From positions 1-11,791 of the forward strand of contig JABXHG010000201.1 of assembly GCA_013393545.1 (NCBI GenBank): DNA of 11,791 nt, given 5' to 3'. The notes beneath the pieces were generated by a model. It saw only the letters and a program-made list of their open reading frames with translations. It was not told where the DNA came from and did no database searches. The DNA is from Alteromonadaceae bacterium. GTDB taxonomy: Bacteria > Pseudomonadota > Gammaproteobacteria > Pseudomonadales > Oleiphilaceae. Numbering within the stretch: position 1 is the stretch's first letter; every line of letters starts with the position of its first letter. The translations under genes and the position numbers were made by a program. Below are positions 1-8,700 of the stretch, one piece after another.

Positions 1-1
1 G

Positions 2-1003
<1,002 letters not shown>

Positions 1004-1067
1004 ACGCTTTCAGCGCGAATACGGCAATCAATCAACAGGCAAACGGCATCAGGACAAGGCATAAACC

Positions 1068-3746
1068 ATGAAATTCAGTGAACAGTGGCTGCGCGAATGG
1101 GTTAACCCGAACATGGGCTCCCAGGAATTGATGGACCAGATCACCATGGCCGGTTTGGAAGTGGACGGCTTCGAGCCCGTAGCCGGTGAGTTCTCAGGTG
1201 TGGTGGTTGGCGAAGTTCAATCGGTGGAACCGCACCCGGACGCAGACAAGCTGCGGGTGTGCCAGGTGAGCAACGGTGAAGAGACGGTGCAGGTGGTGTG
1301 TGGCGCCCCCAATGTTCGCGCAGGCCTGAAAGTGCCGTTCGCCGAAGTGGGGGCGGTATTGCCCGGTAACTTCAAGATCAAGAAAGCCAAACTGCGGGGC
1401 CAACCTTCCCAGGGCATGCTGTGCGCCGAGGCCGAGCTGGGCCTCTCCGAGGCTAGTGATGGTTTGATGGAGCTGCCTGAAAGTGCTCCTACCGGTCAGG
1501 GCTTCCGTGAATTCATGGGCCTGAACGACATCACCATTGATGTGGACCTGACGCCAAACCGCGCCGATTGCCTGTCTATCAAAGGCCTCGCTCGGGAAGT
1601 AGGCGTACTGAATAGCCTGGCGACCAATGCGCCTGCCATCGATGCCGTGGGCTCCGTGCATTCGGAAGTGCCCGATATCCGCATTGAAGCACCGGCTGGC
1701 TGTCCCCGTTACCTGGGACGAATTCTGCGCAACGTGAACCTGACCGCTGAGACTCCATTGTGGATGCAGGAAAAACTGCGCCGTTCCGGTATTCGCTCCA
1801 TTGATCCGGCCGTAGACGTAACCAACTATGTGCTGCTGGAACAGGGGCAGCCCATGCACGCCTTTGACCGTGACGAAATCAGCGGAGGCATTGTCGTGCG
1901 CATGGCCAAACCGGCCGAGAAGCTGGTGCTGTTGGATGGCCAGGAAGTGAAGCTGACCGACGATACCCTGGTGATTGCCGATCACGACAAGCCCATTGCC
2001 ATTGCCGGCGTGATGGGCGGTGAGCATTCCGGGGTGAGCGAGAAAACCCGGGATCTGGTGCTCGAATCAGCCTACTTTGACCCGATTACCCTGGCCGGCA
2101 AGGCCCGAGAATACGGCCTGCACACTGATGCTTCCCACCGCTTCGAGCGGGGTGTGGATTATCAGCTGGCAAGGGATGCCATGGAGCGCGCTACCCGCTT
2201 GCTGATGGATATTGTCGGCGGTGAGCCGGGTGAAATCGTGGAAGTAGCCTCGGACGAGTATCTGCCCAAAGCACCGCGAATCACCCTGCGTCAGCAGCGC
2301 CTGAACGACGTGTTGGGCCTGGCCATCGACGCGGAAACCGTTGAAAACATTCTGACCCGTCTGGGCCTGCGCATTGAGGAGTCCAACGGTGAGATTTGGC
2401 AGGTTGAAGCTCCGAGCTTCCGTCCGGACCTCGCCATTGAAGAAGACCTGATTGAAGAAGTAGGGCGCATTTACGGCTACAACAACCTGCCGGTGACCGA
2501 GCCGGTGGGCTCTCTGGGCCTGAGTGTGCGCGAAGAGGCGACCCGCCCGACCTCCGCCATTCGAAATTTCTTTGTCGACCAGGGTTATCAGGAAGCGATT
2601 ACCTATAGCTTCGTGGACCCGAAAGTCCAGCAGCTGGTGGACCCGGACCACGAGGGCATCGCCCTGGCCAATCCGATTTCATCGGACCTGTCGGTCATGC
2701 GCACCACGCTTTGGAGCGGCCTGCTGAAGACTGTGGCTCACAACCAGAATCGCCAACAGCCACGGATTCGTCTGTTTGAAACCGGCCTGCGTTTCGAACA
2801 GACCGAAGAGGGTATTGATCAGCAGCCGATGCTGGCTGGTGTTGTGGTTGGCAACCAGACGCCGGAGAACTGGATCAATGGTCGCCGTGCCACGGATTTC
2901 TTCGATGTTAAGGGTGAACTGGAAAGCCTGTTTGATCTGCTGGGTATCGAGGTGGAATTCCTGCCGAGCCAGCACCCGGCCCTGCACCCGGGCCAGACCG
3001 CCGAGCTGGTGCGTGACGGCGAACACGTGGGCTGGTTGGGCGCCTTGCACCCGCAAGTGCAGAAAAATCTTGAACTTAACGGCACGATCCTGATGTTTGA
3101 GCTATTCTTGAACTCGATCGTTACCGGATATGTGCCTAATTTCAAAGCCATTTCGAAATTCCCGGAAGTTCGTCGGGATCTGGCCATCATTATCGGGAGC
3201 GATGTACCGTTCGCCAAAGTTGAGCATGTAGCGCGAATGCATGCTGGCGAGCAACTGACGGCGTTGCGCGTGTTTGATGTATATGAGGGTGAGAACCTGG
3301 GTGAGGGCAACCGTAGCCTGGCGCTCAGCCTGTTCTGGCAGCACTCTGAACGCACGCTCAACGAAGACGAAGTGCATTCGCTCTTCAACGGCGTGATCGA
3401 CGCCTTGAAAGAAGAGCTGGGGGCAACACTGAGGAGCTACACGATGGCTGCTTTGACGAAAGCAGACATGGCGGAACGCTTGTACGAGGAATTGGGCCTG
3501 AACAAGCGTGAAGCCAAGGAAATGGTGGAAGCTTTCTTTGACGAAATCCGAGGCGCACTCAGCCACAACGAGCAGGTGAAATTGTCGGGATTCGGCAACT
3601 TTGACCTGCGGGACAAAAAACAGCGGCCGGGCCGTAACCCGAAAACCGGCGAGGAGATCCCCATCAGCGCGCGGCGTGTGGTGACCTTCCGGCCCGGGCA
3701 GAAACTGAAACAAAAAGTGGAAGCGTATGCTGGAACCCAGTCATAA
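1068..3746 (+). CDS. pheT: Phenylalanine--tRNA ligase beta subunit, read in frame into IhfA
   Basis: This is the beta subunit of phenylalanyl-tRNA synthetase, which recognises tRNA-Phe and edits mischarged Tyr-tRNA. In order I see an EMAP/OB-type tRNA-binding domain (about residues 40-150), the B3/B4 editing domain (about 210-385), B5 (about 400-470), the inactive synthetase-like core, and the ferredoxin-fold anticodon-binding domain (about 697-790, starting near KFPEVRRD). The start is supported by AAGG at 1056-1059, 8 bases before the ATG. Normal PheT ends just after the ...ASLRD/ATLR segment, about 790-795 residues. Here that point (ATLR, residues 786-789) is followed by Ser-Tyr-Thr and then the whole of IhfA from Met793, with no stop, giving 892 codons. 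This may be a real fusion, a recent stop-codon loss or a sequence error. The first 789 residues look intact, so aminoacylation should be preserved. Confidence 0.95.
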   Translation: MKFSEQWLREWVNPNMGSQELMDQITMAGLEVDGFEPVAGEFSGVVVGEVQSVEPHPDADKLRVCQVSNGEETVQVVCGAPNVRAGLKVPFAEVGAVLPGNFKIKKAKLRGQPSQGMLCAEAELGLSEASDGLMELPESAPTGQGFREFMGLNDITIDVDLTPNRADCLSIKGLAREVGVLNSLATNAPAIDAVGSVHSEVPDIRIEAPAGCPRYLGRILRNVNLTAETPLWMQEKLRRSGIRSIDPAVDVTNYVLLEQGQPMHAFDRDEISGGIVVRMAKPAEKLVLLDGQEVKLTDDTLVIADHDKPIAIAGVMGGEHSGVSEKTRDLVLESAYFDPITLAGKAREYGLHTDASHRFERGVDYQLARDAMERATRLLMDIVGGEPGEIVEVASDEYLPKAPRITLRQQRLNDVLGLAIDAETVENILTRLGLRIEESNGEIWQVEAPSFRPDLAIEEDLIEEVGRIYGYNNLPVTEPVGSLGLSVREEATRPTSAIRNFFVDQGYQEAITYSFVDPKVQQLVDPDHEGIALANPISSDLSVMRTTLWSGLLKTVAHNQNRQQPRIRLFETGLRFEQTEEGIDQQPMLAGVVVGNQTPENWINGRRATDFFDVKGELESLFDLLGIEVEFLPSQHPALHPGQTAELVRDGEHVGWLGALHPQVQKNLELNGTILMFELFLNSIVTGYVPNFKAISKFPEVRRDLAIIIGSDVPFAKVEHVARMHAGEQLTALRVFDVYEGENLGEGNRSLALSLFWQHSERTLNEDEVHSLFNGVIDALKEELGATLRSYTMAALTKADMAERLYEELGLNKREAKEMVEAFFDEIRGALSHNEQVKLSGFGNFDLRDKKQRPGRNPKTGEEIPISARRVVTFRPGQKLKQKVEAYAGTQS
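3431..3436 (+). promoter_or_regulatory. Ribosome binding site of ihfA inside the pheT frame
   Basis: GAGGAG lies 7 bases before the ATG at 3444. It is strong and well spaced, which marks 3444 as a genuine translation start even though the upstream pheT frame runs straight through it. A TGA in the +1 frame at 3430-3432 overlaps this site, the arrangement expected if pheT formerly stopped here. Confidence 0.8.
3444..3746 (+). CDS. ihfA: Integration host factor alpha subunit
   Basis: This is one half of the IHF heterodimer (partner IhfB), a nucleoid protein that bends DNA sharply at specific sites and assists transcription, replication and site-specific recombination. From its own ATG the product is 100 residues, the family length (E. 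coli 99). The HU/IHF fold is fully visible: the helical body, the KLSGFGNF turn (residues 46-53), and the beta arm with [10 protein letters not shown], where Pro66 corresponds to E. coli Pro65 that intercalates at the kink, followed by [11 protein letters not shown]. It is placed after pheT as in most gammaproteobacteria. It is also in frame with pheT, so it can be made as free IhfA from this start and as the C-terminal tail of PheT. The last 20 bases overlap the MerR gene. Confidence 0.93.
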   Translation: MAALTKADMAERLYEELGLNKREAKEMVEAFFDEIRGALSHNEQVKLSGFGNFDLRDKKQRPGRNPKTGEEIPISARRVVTFRPGQKLKQKVEAYAGTQS

Positions 3747-4092
3747 CGACGAACTGCCGGCGATCCCCGGCAAACGTTATTTTACCATCGGAGAGGTGGC
3801 GGAGCTTTGTGCGGTCAAGGCGCACGTTCTGCGGTACTGGGAACAGGAGTTTCCGCAGTTGTCGCCGGTCAAGCGCCGGGGTAACCGCCGGTACTACCAG
3901 CGGGCCGATGTCATCACTATTCGCCAGATTCGCAGCCTGCTGTACGACCAGGGCTTTACCATTGGCGGCGCCAAACAGAAACTGAGCGGTACCGAGCTCA
4001 AGGATGACACCTCGCAGTACAAGCAGCTGATCCGACAGATGATCACCGAGCTTGAAGATGTGCTGGAAGTGTTGAACACGCCCACTCGTTAA
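3727..4092 (+). CDS. MerR-family transcriptional regulator
   Basis: This is a 121-residue DNA-binding protein of the MerR superfamily. Residues about 17-85 form the winged helix-turn-helix: [10 protein letters not shown], then [12 protein letters not shown], then the basic [11 protein letters not shown] wing and [12 protein letters not shown]. The short remainder (about residues 95-117, rich in Leu, Ile and Glu) would be the dimerisation helix. There is no long effector domain and no metal-binding cysteine cluster, so no ligand can be proposed. A MerR gene directly after ihfA is a familiar gammaproteobacterial arrangement, but its targets are not generally known. The ATG overlaps the end of ihfA by 20 bases, so translational coupling is likely; no strong separate ribosome binding site is visible. 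It is the last gene of the operon. Confidence 0.9.
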   Translation: MLEPSHNDELPAIPGKRYFTIGEVAELCAVKAHVLRYWEQEFPQLSPVKRRGNRRYYQRADVITIRQIRSLLYDQGFTIGGAKQKLSGTELKDDTSQYKQLIRQMITELEDVLEVLNTPTR

Positions 4093-4120
4093 TTCCATGC
4101 TTCCATCCCAAGTAAGAATA

Positions 4121-4155
4121 AAAAAGGCCGGAGAGTGTTGCTCTCCGGCCTTTTT
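4121..4155. terminator. Bidirectional intrinsic terminator after the pheST-ihfA-merR operon
   Basis: A perfect 10-bp stem (GGCCGGAGAG 4126-4135 with CTCTCCGGCC 4141-4150) encloses the loop TGTTG. It is flanked by five A on the left and five T on the right, so it works as a rho-independent terminator in both directions. It ends the plus-strand operon (stop at 4092) and the minus-strand DUF2892 gene (stop at 4193), which converge on it. Confidence 0.93.
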
Positions 4156-4192
4156 GCTTCCCCAAGCTGTCAGCCCCTGATAAGGCTGGAGC

Positions 4193-4381
4193 TCACTGCT
4201 TCTTGCAGGTTTTGATACCCAGCAAGCTGTAAGCCGGGCAGTTGCCAATGGCGGCAGTCGCCAGCGGCACAATGCCGACCCAGCCCCAAGGCGTTTGCGG
4301 GCCAACGAATACCAGTGCGATCAATACCACGCCCACAACGGCGCGGATAACTCTGTCTGCGGAACCCATGTTCACGGTCAT
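4193..4381 (-). CDS. DUF2892 (YgaP-type) small inner-membrane protein
   Basis: This is a 62-residue membrane protein of the DUF2892 family, the same module that forms the membrane anchor of the E. coli rhodanese YgaP. The start is set at 4381 because AAGGAGG (4389-4395 on the complement) lies 7 bases upstream; the frame stays open to 4501, but that extension would run through the regulatory region and has no family resemblance. The N-terminus carries the family pattern (N-x-G-x-x-DR-x-x-R) leading into a first membrane helix (about residues 11-27). A second helix (about 32-54) contains the GNCPAYSLLG motif with Cys48, and Cys59 lies near the C-terminus. No rhodanese domain is attached here. 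Family members often sit near sulfur or sulfide genes, but the biochemical role of the standalone protein is unknown. It is divergent from a Crp/Fnr regulator. Confidence 0.85.
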   Translation of the reverse strand: MTVNMGSADRVIRAVVGVVLIALVFVGPQTPWGWVGIVPLATAAIGNCPAYSLLGIKTCKKQ

Positions 4382-4489
4382 TTCTGAACCTCCTTCTCTT
4401 TTGACTATAAGCTTAGAATAGCCTGTAGTCACCGGCGCTTCAGTGATAAAGTCACACTCAATCTCATTAGCAGTATAAGGACTTTCCCG
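4382..4489. promoter_or_regulatory. Divergent promoter region of DUF2892 and Crp/Fnr genes with a GTGA-N5-TCAC palindrome
   Basis: This 108-base region separates the two divergent genes. At 4443-4455 it contains GTGATAAAGTCAC, a dyad resembling Crp/Fnr half sites although the spacer is 5 rather than the usual 6. Another GTCAC half site lies at 4428-4432. On the minus strand TATTCT (4421-4416) is a possible -10 for the DUF2892 gene; a start near 4409 would put the palindrome centre close to -40, the class II activation position known for Crp and FNR. TAGAAT at 4414-4419 is a possible plus-strand -10. The ribosome binding site for the plus gene is AAGGA at 4477-4481. The promoter assignments are inference. 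Confidence 0.45.
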
Positions 4490-5131
4490 ATGGCGGCGCA
4501 CAGCATTTTCGACACCCTGAATGATACTCTCAAGCGTGAGACGCTAAGCGGAGTTCAGGTCATGCGCTTTTCGCCTGGTCAGGTACTGTTTCGCGCCGGT
4601 GAGCATTGCCAGGGCTTGCCGCTGGTGATTAAAGGCGGAGTGAAAGTCCAGATGACCGGGGCATCCGGCCACAGTATTGTCCTGTACCGCATGACCACCG
4701 ATGACATTTGCACGCTCTCCATTGGCTGTTTGATGACCGGTCACGGCTACAGGGCCGAGGCGGTGGTGGAAGCCGAAACGGAAGCGGCCATGATCCCCCG
4801 GCCATTGTTTGACCAGCTGATGCAGCAATCCGCCCATTTCCGGCTGGGTATCATGGAATCCTACGGCCGTCGGCTGGACGATTTGATGCTGCTGGTGGAA
4901 GAAGTGGCCTTCCGCCGGATGGACGAAAGGCTGGAGGAGTGGTTGCTGGCCCGCGCCCGCCAGGGACAAACAGCTCTGAAGATCACCCATCAGGAGTTGG
5001 CTGTGGAGCTGGGGACAGCGAGGGAAGTCATTAGCCGTCTGCTCAAGGAGCTGGAGCGTAAAGACCTGGTCCATCTCGCCCGTGGCCGGGTGGAAGTCAC
5101 CGGGCTGCTATCAAGCCCCGTTACTCCCTGA
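4490..5131 (+). CDS. Crp/Fnr-family transcriptional regulator
   Basis: This is a 213-residue regulator with the two-domain Crp/Fnr layout: an N-terminal cyclic-nucleotide-type beta barrel (about residues 20-120), a long dimerisation helix (about 125-150), and a C-terminal winged helix-turn-helix (about 163-207) with the typical ITHQELAVELGTAREVISR recognition region. The FNR cysteine cluster at the extreme N-terminus is absent, so it is not an oxygen-sensing FNR with that arrangement. The barrel does contain three cysteines, Cys40, Cys74 and Cys80, the last two in a CTLSIGC segment, which could be a thiol or redox switch; this is inference. The start has AAGGA 8 bases upstream. It is divergent from the DUF2892 gene and probably controls it and itself. 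It converges on the Lrp-type gene with only 7 bases between stops and no terminator visible. Confidence 0.9.
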   Translation: MAAHSIFDTLNDTLKRETLSGVQVMRFSPGQVLFRAGEHCQGLPLVIKGGVKVQMTGASGHSIVLYRMTTDDICTLSIGCLMTGHGYRAEAVVEAETEAAMIPRPLFDQLMQQSAHFRLGIMESYGRRLDDLMLLVEEVAFRRMDERLEEWLLARARQGQTALKITHQELAVELGTAREVISRLLKELERKDLVHLARGRVEVTGLLSSPVTP

Positions 5132-5138
5132 TCACGCT

Positions 5139-5591
5139 TTACATCCCACGATCTTTAACGCTTTCCATTACCACAAAGGTGCTGGTCTGCAGCACATGGG
5201 GGAGGCTGGAGACCTGCTCGCCCAGCACCTGCCGATACTCCGCCATATTCCGGGTGCGAATTTTCAGCAGATAATCGAAGTTTGCCGCCATCATGTGGCA
5301 TTGCTCCACCGCCGAGATTTGCCGAACCGCGTCGTTGAACGCCGACAACGCCTTGCTACTGGTATCGTTCAGTGTCACCTGGGCAAAGGCGACGTGACTT
5401 AAGCCGAGCTTGGTCTGGTTAACGGTGGCACTGTAACCGGTGATGTATCCCTGATCCTCCAGCCGGCGCATGCGAACCTGGCACGGCGTTTTCGAGAGCC
5501 CCACTTTTGAAGCCAGGTCTGTCACGGTGATGCGGGCATTTTTCTGCAATTCCCGAATGATCGACAGGTCAATTCTGTCCAGATCCGCCAT
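5139..5591 (-). CDS. Lrp/AsnC-family regulator, probably the proline-responsive regulator of putA (PutR-like)
   Basis: This is a 150-residue Lrp/AsnC-family protein: an N-terminal helix-turn-helix (about residues 4-60, LDRIDLSIIRELQKNAR, then the VGLSKTPCQVRMRRLEDQGYI recognition stretch), then the RAM ligand-binding domain (about 66-142). The start is placed at 5591 because AAGGA (5600-5604 on the complement) lies 8 bases upstream, and the protein then begins MADLDRID, typical of the family. An upstream in-frame ATG at 5615 would add 8 residues but has no visible ribosome binding site. The gene is divergent from putA. Lrp-type activators called PutR control putA in several proteobacteria, and this PutA lacks a DNA-binding domain of its own, so a role as proline-dependent regulator is a reasonable inference. 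Confidence 0.92.
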   Translation of the reverse strand: MADLDRIDLSIIRELQKNARITVTDLASKVGLSKTPCQVRMRRLEDQGYITGYSATVNQTKLGLSHVAFAQVTLNDTSSKALSAFNDAVRQISAVEQCHMMAANFDYLLKIRTRNMAEYRQVLGEQVSSLPHVLQTSTFVVMESVKDRGM

Positions 5592-5788
5592 GGCTGCTAT
5601 CCTTTTGGTAGTCATTCACTGCGCGCGATAGTCAAAGTTCCTCATTTTACCCTTAGCGCAAGCCCAAAAGCACGAATGCTTCGTATAATAAAGTAAAAAT
5701 AAGCCGTGCCCGGGGTGCTAACAGGAAAAAGGGTTAGTCAGCCTTGGCTAGAATGGGGCCAGTATTCCAATAATCAGGAGGGTAGACC
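5592..5788. promoter_or_regulatory. putA / Lrp-type regulator divergent control region
   Basis: This 197-base region lies between the divergent genes. TATAAT at 5684-5689 is a perfect plus-strand -10 without a recognisable -35 at the right distance, which fits an activator-dependent putA promoter. It overlaps the right arm of the dyad ACGAA-TGC-TTCGT (5672-5684). A second -10-like hexamer, TAGAAT, is at 5749-5754, next to the small dyad AGCCTTGGCT (5740-5749). On the minus strand TAAAAT (complement of 5643-5648) could be the regulator's -10. The putA ribosome binding site AGGAGG (5776-5781) lies 7 bases before the ATG. Binding of the Lrp-type protein here is inference. Confidence 0.5.
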
Positions 5789-8700
5789 ATGACTCTGAAC
5801 CAAGCTTCGGCACCAGAGCTCCAGGAACTGCGCCAGGCAATCCGCAACAATTACCTGGCAGACGAGTATCAAGTCATTCACAAGCTGATCGATGACGCCC
5901 AATTGAGTGACGAGGAGCGGGCGGCCATTTCCGCCAGTGCTGCCGAACTGGTTCGCAGCGTGCGCGAGAATGCGCGCCCGACCATCATGGAAAAATTCCT
6001 CGCCGAATACGGCCTGACCACCAAAGAGGGCGTGGCTCTGATGTGCCTGGCCGAGGCCCTGCTGCGTGTACCGGACAACCTGACCATCCATGACCTGATT
6101 GAAGACAAGATCACCTCCGGTAACTGGGGCGGCCACGTGGGCAAGGCCAAATCCGGCCTGATCAACACCGCCACCGTGGCGCTGCTGATGACCAGTAACC
6201 TGCTGAAAGATTCCGAGCGCCAGAGTGTGGGCGATACCCTGCGCAAGATGGTCAAGCGCATGGGTGAGCCGGTTGTGCGCACCTTCGCCGGCCAGGCGAT
6301 GAAAGAAATGGGCCGGCAGTTTGTGCTGGGGCGTGATATCGAGGAAGCCCAAGAGAACGGCAAGGCACAGGAAAAACAGGGCTACACCTATTCCTACGAC
6401 ATGCTCGGTGAGGCGGCCCGCACCGACGATGATGCCTTGCGTTACTTCAACTCCTATTCAGACGCCATTGATAGCATTAGCAAACGGTGCAAAGGCGATG
6501 TACGCACCAACCCGGGTATTTCAGTGAAATTATCGGCGTTGCTGGCTCGCTACGAGTACGGCAATAAAGAACGGGTGATGAACGAGCTTATGCCGCGGGC
6601 CCTGAAGCTGGCGAAAAAAGCAGCGCATGCCAATATGGGCTTCAATATCGATGCCGAAGAGCAGGACCGCCTGGATATTTCCCTGGACGTGATTGAAGCG
6701 ATCCTGTCCGACCCGGATCTGGCCGGCTGGGACGGCTTTGGCGTGGTGGTGCAGGCCTTTGGCAAGCGCTCTGCGCAAACCCTGGATTGGCTCTATGGCC
6801 TGGCGGAAAAGCTGGACCGTCGCATCATGGTGCGGTTGGTCAAAGGCGCTTACTGGGATGCGGAGATCAAACGTGCCCAGGTGATGGGCCTGAGCGACTT
6901 CCCGGTATTTACCCGCAAGGTCTGCAGTGATGTGTCCTACCTGGCCTGCACGCGGCAACTGCTGGGTATGACGGACCGGATTTATCCCCAGTTCGCGACA
7001 CATAACGCCCACTCGGTCTCTGCAGTGCTGCAGCTGGCCGCTGATCTGGACCGTTCAAAGTTTGAATTCCAGCGTTTGCACGGTATGGGCGAGTCGCTGC
7101 ATGATCAGGTGATTGCAGACAGCGGCGTGCCTTGTCGCATCTATGCCCCCGTGGGCGCGCATAAGGATCTGCTGGCTTACCTGGTGCGTCGACTGCTGGA
7201 AAACGGTGCCAATAGTTCGTTCGTTAACCAGATTGTTGATACCAGCATCACGCCCGAGGAAATCGCCCGGGATCCGGTGGATGCGGTTAATGAGCTGGGC
7301 CATGATCTTTCCTCCAAAGCGATTGTGCCGCCGGCGAAGATCTTTGGTGACCAGCGCCGCAACTCCAAAGGCTGGGATCTGACCGACCCGGTGACAGTTG
7401 CGGAACTTGATGAGGGCCGTGGCCGCTACAAACACCACCAATGGCAGTTCGGGCCGGTGTTTGCCGGAACCGCATCTGGCGGTAAAACCATCGAAGTGCG
7501 TAACCCGGCCCGCCCGGAGGATGTGGTGGGCCATATCACCCACGCCTCGGAAGCGGACGTCAGCGCCGCGTTGGATGCTGCCCAGGATGGCTTCCAAGAG
7601 TGGTCAGCGGTTCCGGTGGAAAAACGTGCGGAAATTATCCGCAAGGTAGGGGATCTGTACGAGGAAAACGTACACGAACTGTTCGCCCTGACCACCCGTG
7701 AAGCCGGTAAATCCCTGCTCGATGCCGTGGCGGAAGTGCGCGAGGCCGTGGATTTCGCTATGTTCTATGCCAATGAAGGTATTCGTTACAAGGATGCCGG
7801 TGAGGCGCGCGGCGTGATGTGCTGTATCTCGCCCTGGAACTTCCCGCTGGCCATCTTCACCGGCCAGATCCTGGCCAACCTGGCCGCCGGTAATGCGGTG
7901 GTGGCCAAGCCGGCAGAGCAGACCTCGTTGCTGGCGGTTCGGGCTGCCGAACTGATGCACGAGGCTGGCGTACCAAAAGCCGCCATGCAGCTGCTGCCAG
8001 GTGATGGTGCCACTGTGGGCTCGGCGCTGACTTCCGACCCACGGGTGACCGGTGTGTGTTTCACCGGTGGCACCGACACCGCGCAGATCATCAACAAGGC
8101 GATGACCGAGAACATGGCGCCGGACGCCCCGCTGGTGGCGGAAACCGGTGGCCTGAACGCCATGATTGTCGATTCCACCGCACTGCCAGAGCAGGTAGTG
8201 CGGGACGTGCTGGCCTCTTCTTTCCAGAGTGCCGGCCAGCGTTGTTCGGCGCTGCGCATGCTGTATGTGCAGAAAGACATTGCCGACAACCTGCTGGAAA
8301 TGCTCTACGGTGCCATGGAAGAGCTGGGCATTGGCGACCCCTGGCAGTTATCTACCGATGTGGGGCCGGTCATTGACGAAGAGTCCCGCAAGAAAATCGT
8401 GGATCACTGCGCCAAATTTGAACAGCAGGGCAAGTTGCTGAAGAAACTGGATGTGTCAAGCGATGGCTTGTTCGTGTCGCCGGCGGTGCTGCAGGTGAGC
8501 GGTATCGAAGAGATGGAAGAAGAAATCTTCGGCCCGGTGCTGCATGTGGCAACCTTTGAAGCCAAGGATATCGACAAGGTGATTGATGCCGTGAACGGTC
8601 GTGGCTACGGCCTGACTTTCGGCATTCACAGCCGGGTCGACAGCCGTATCGAACACATCGCCAGCCGTATTCACGTGGGCAACACCTACGTGAACCGCAA

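Noticed and set aside
1194..2027. Long open frame on the minus strand inside pheT
   Set aside because: It is the antisense shadow of a GC-rich coding region with a His/Gln-rich, low-information translation. The plus-strand frame is unmistakably PheT.
4093..4192. Possible tRNA gene after the MerR gene, as I recall for some pseudomonads
   Set aside because: The stretch holds only the terminator and a 5-bp CAGCC/GGCTG hairpin. No cloverleaf or T-loop sequence is visible.
4382..4501. Extended N-terminus of the DUF2892 gene starting at 4501
   Set aside because: It would add 40 residues without family resemblance, reach back into the Crp/Fnr gene, and ignore the near-perfect AAGGAGG placed 7 bases before the ATG at 4381.
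5774..6363. Minus-strand open frames across the start of putA
   Set aside because: They lie opposite well-conserved PutA sequence, have no ribosome binding site and no recognisable domain.
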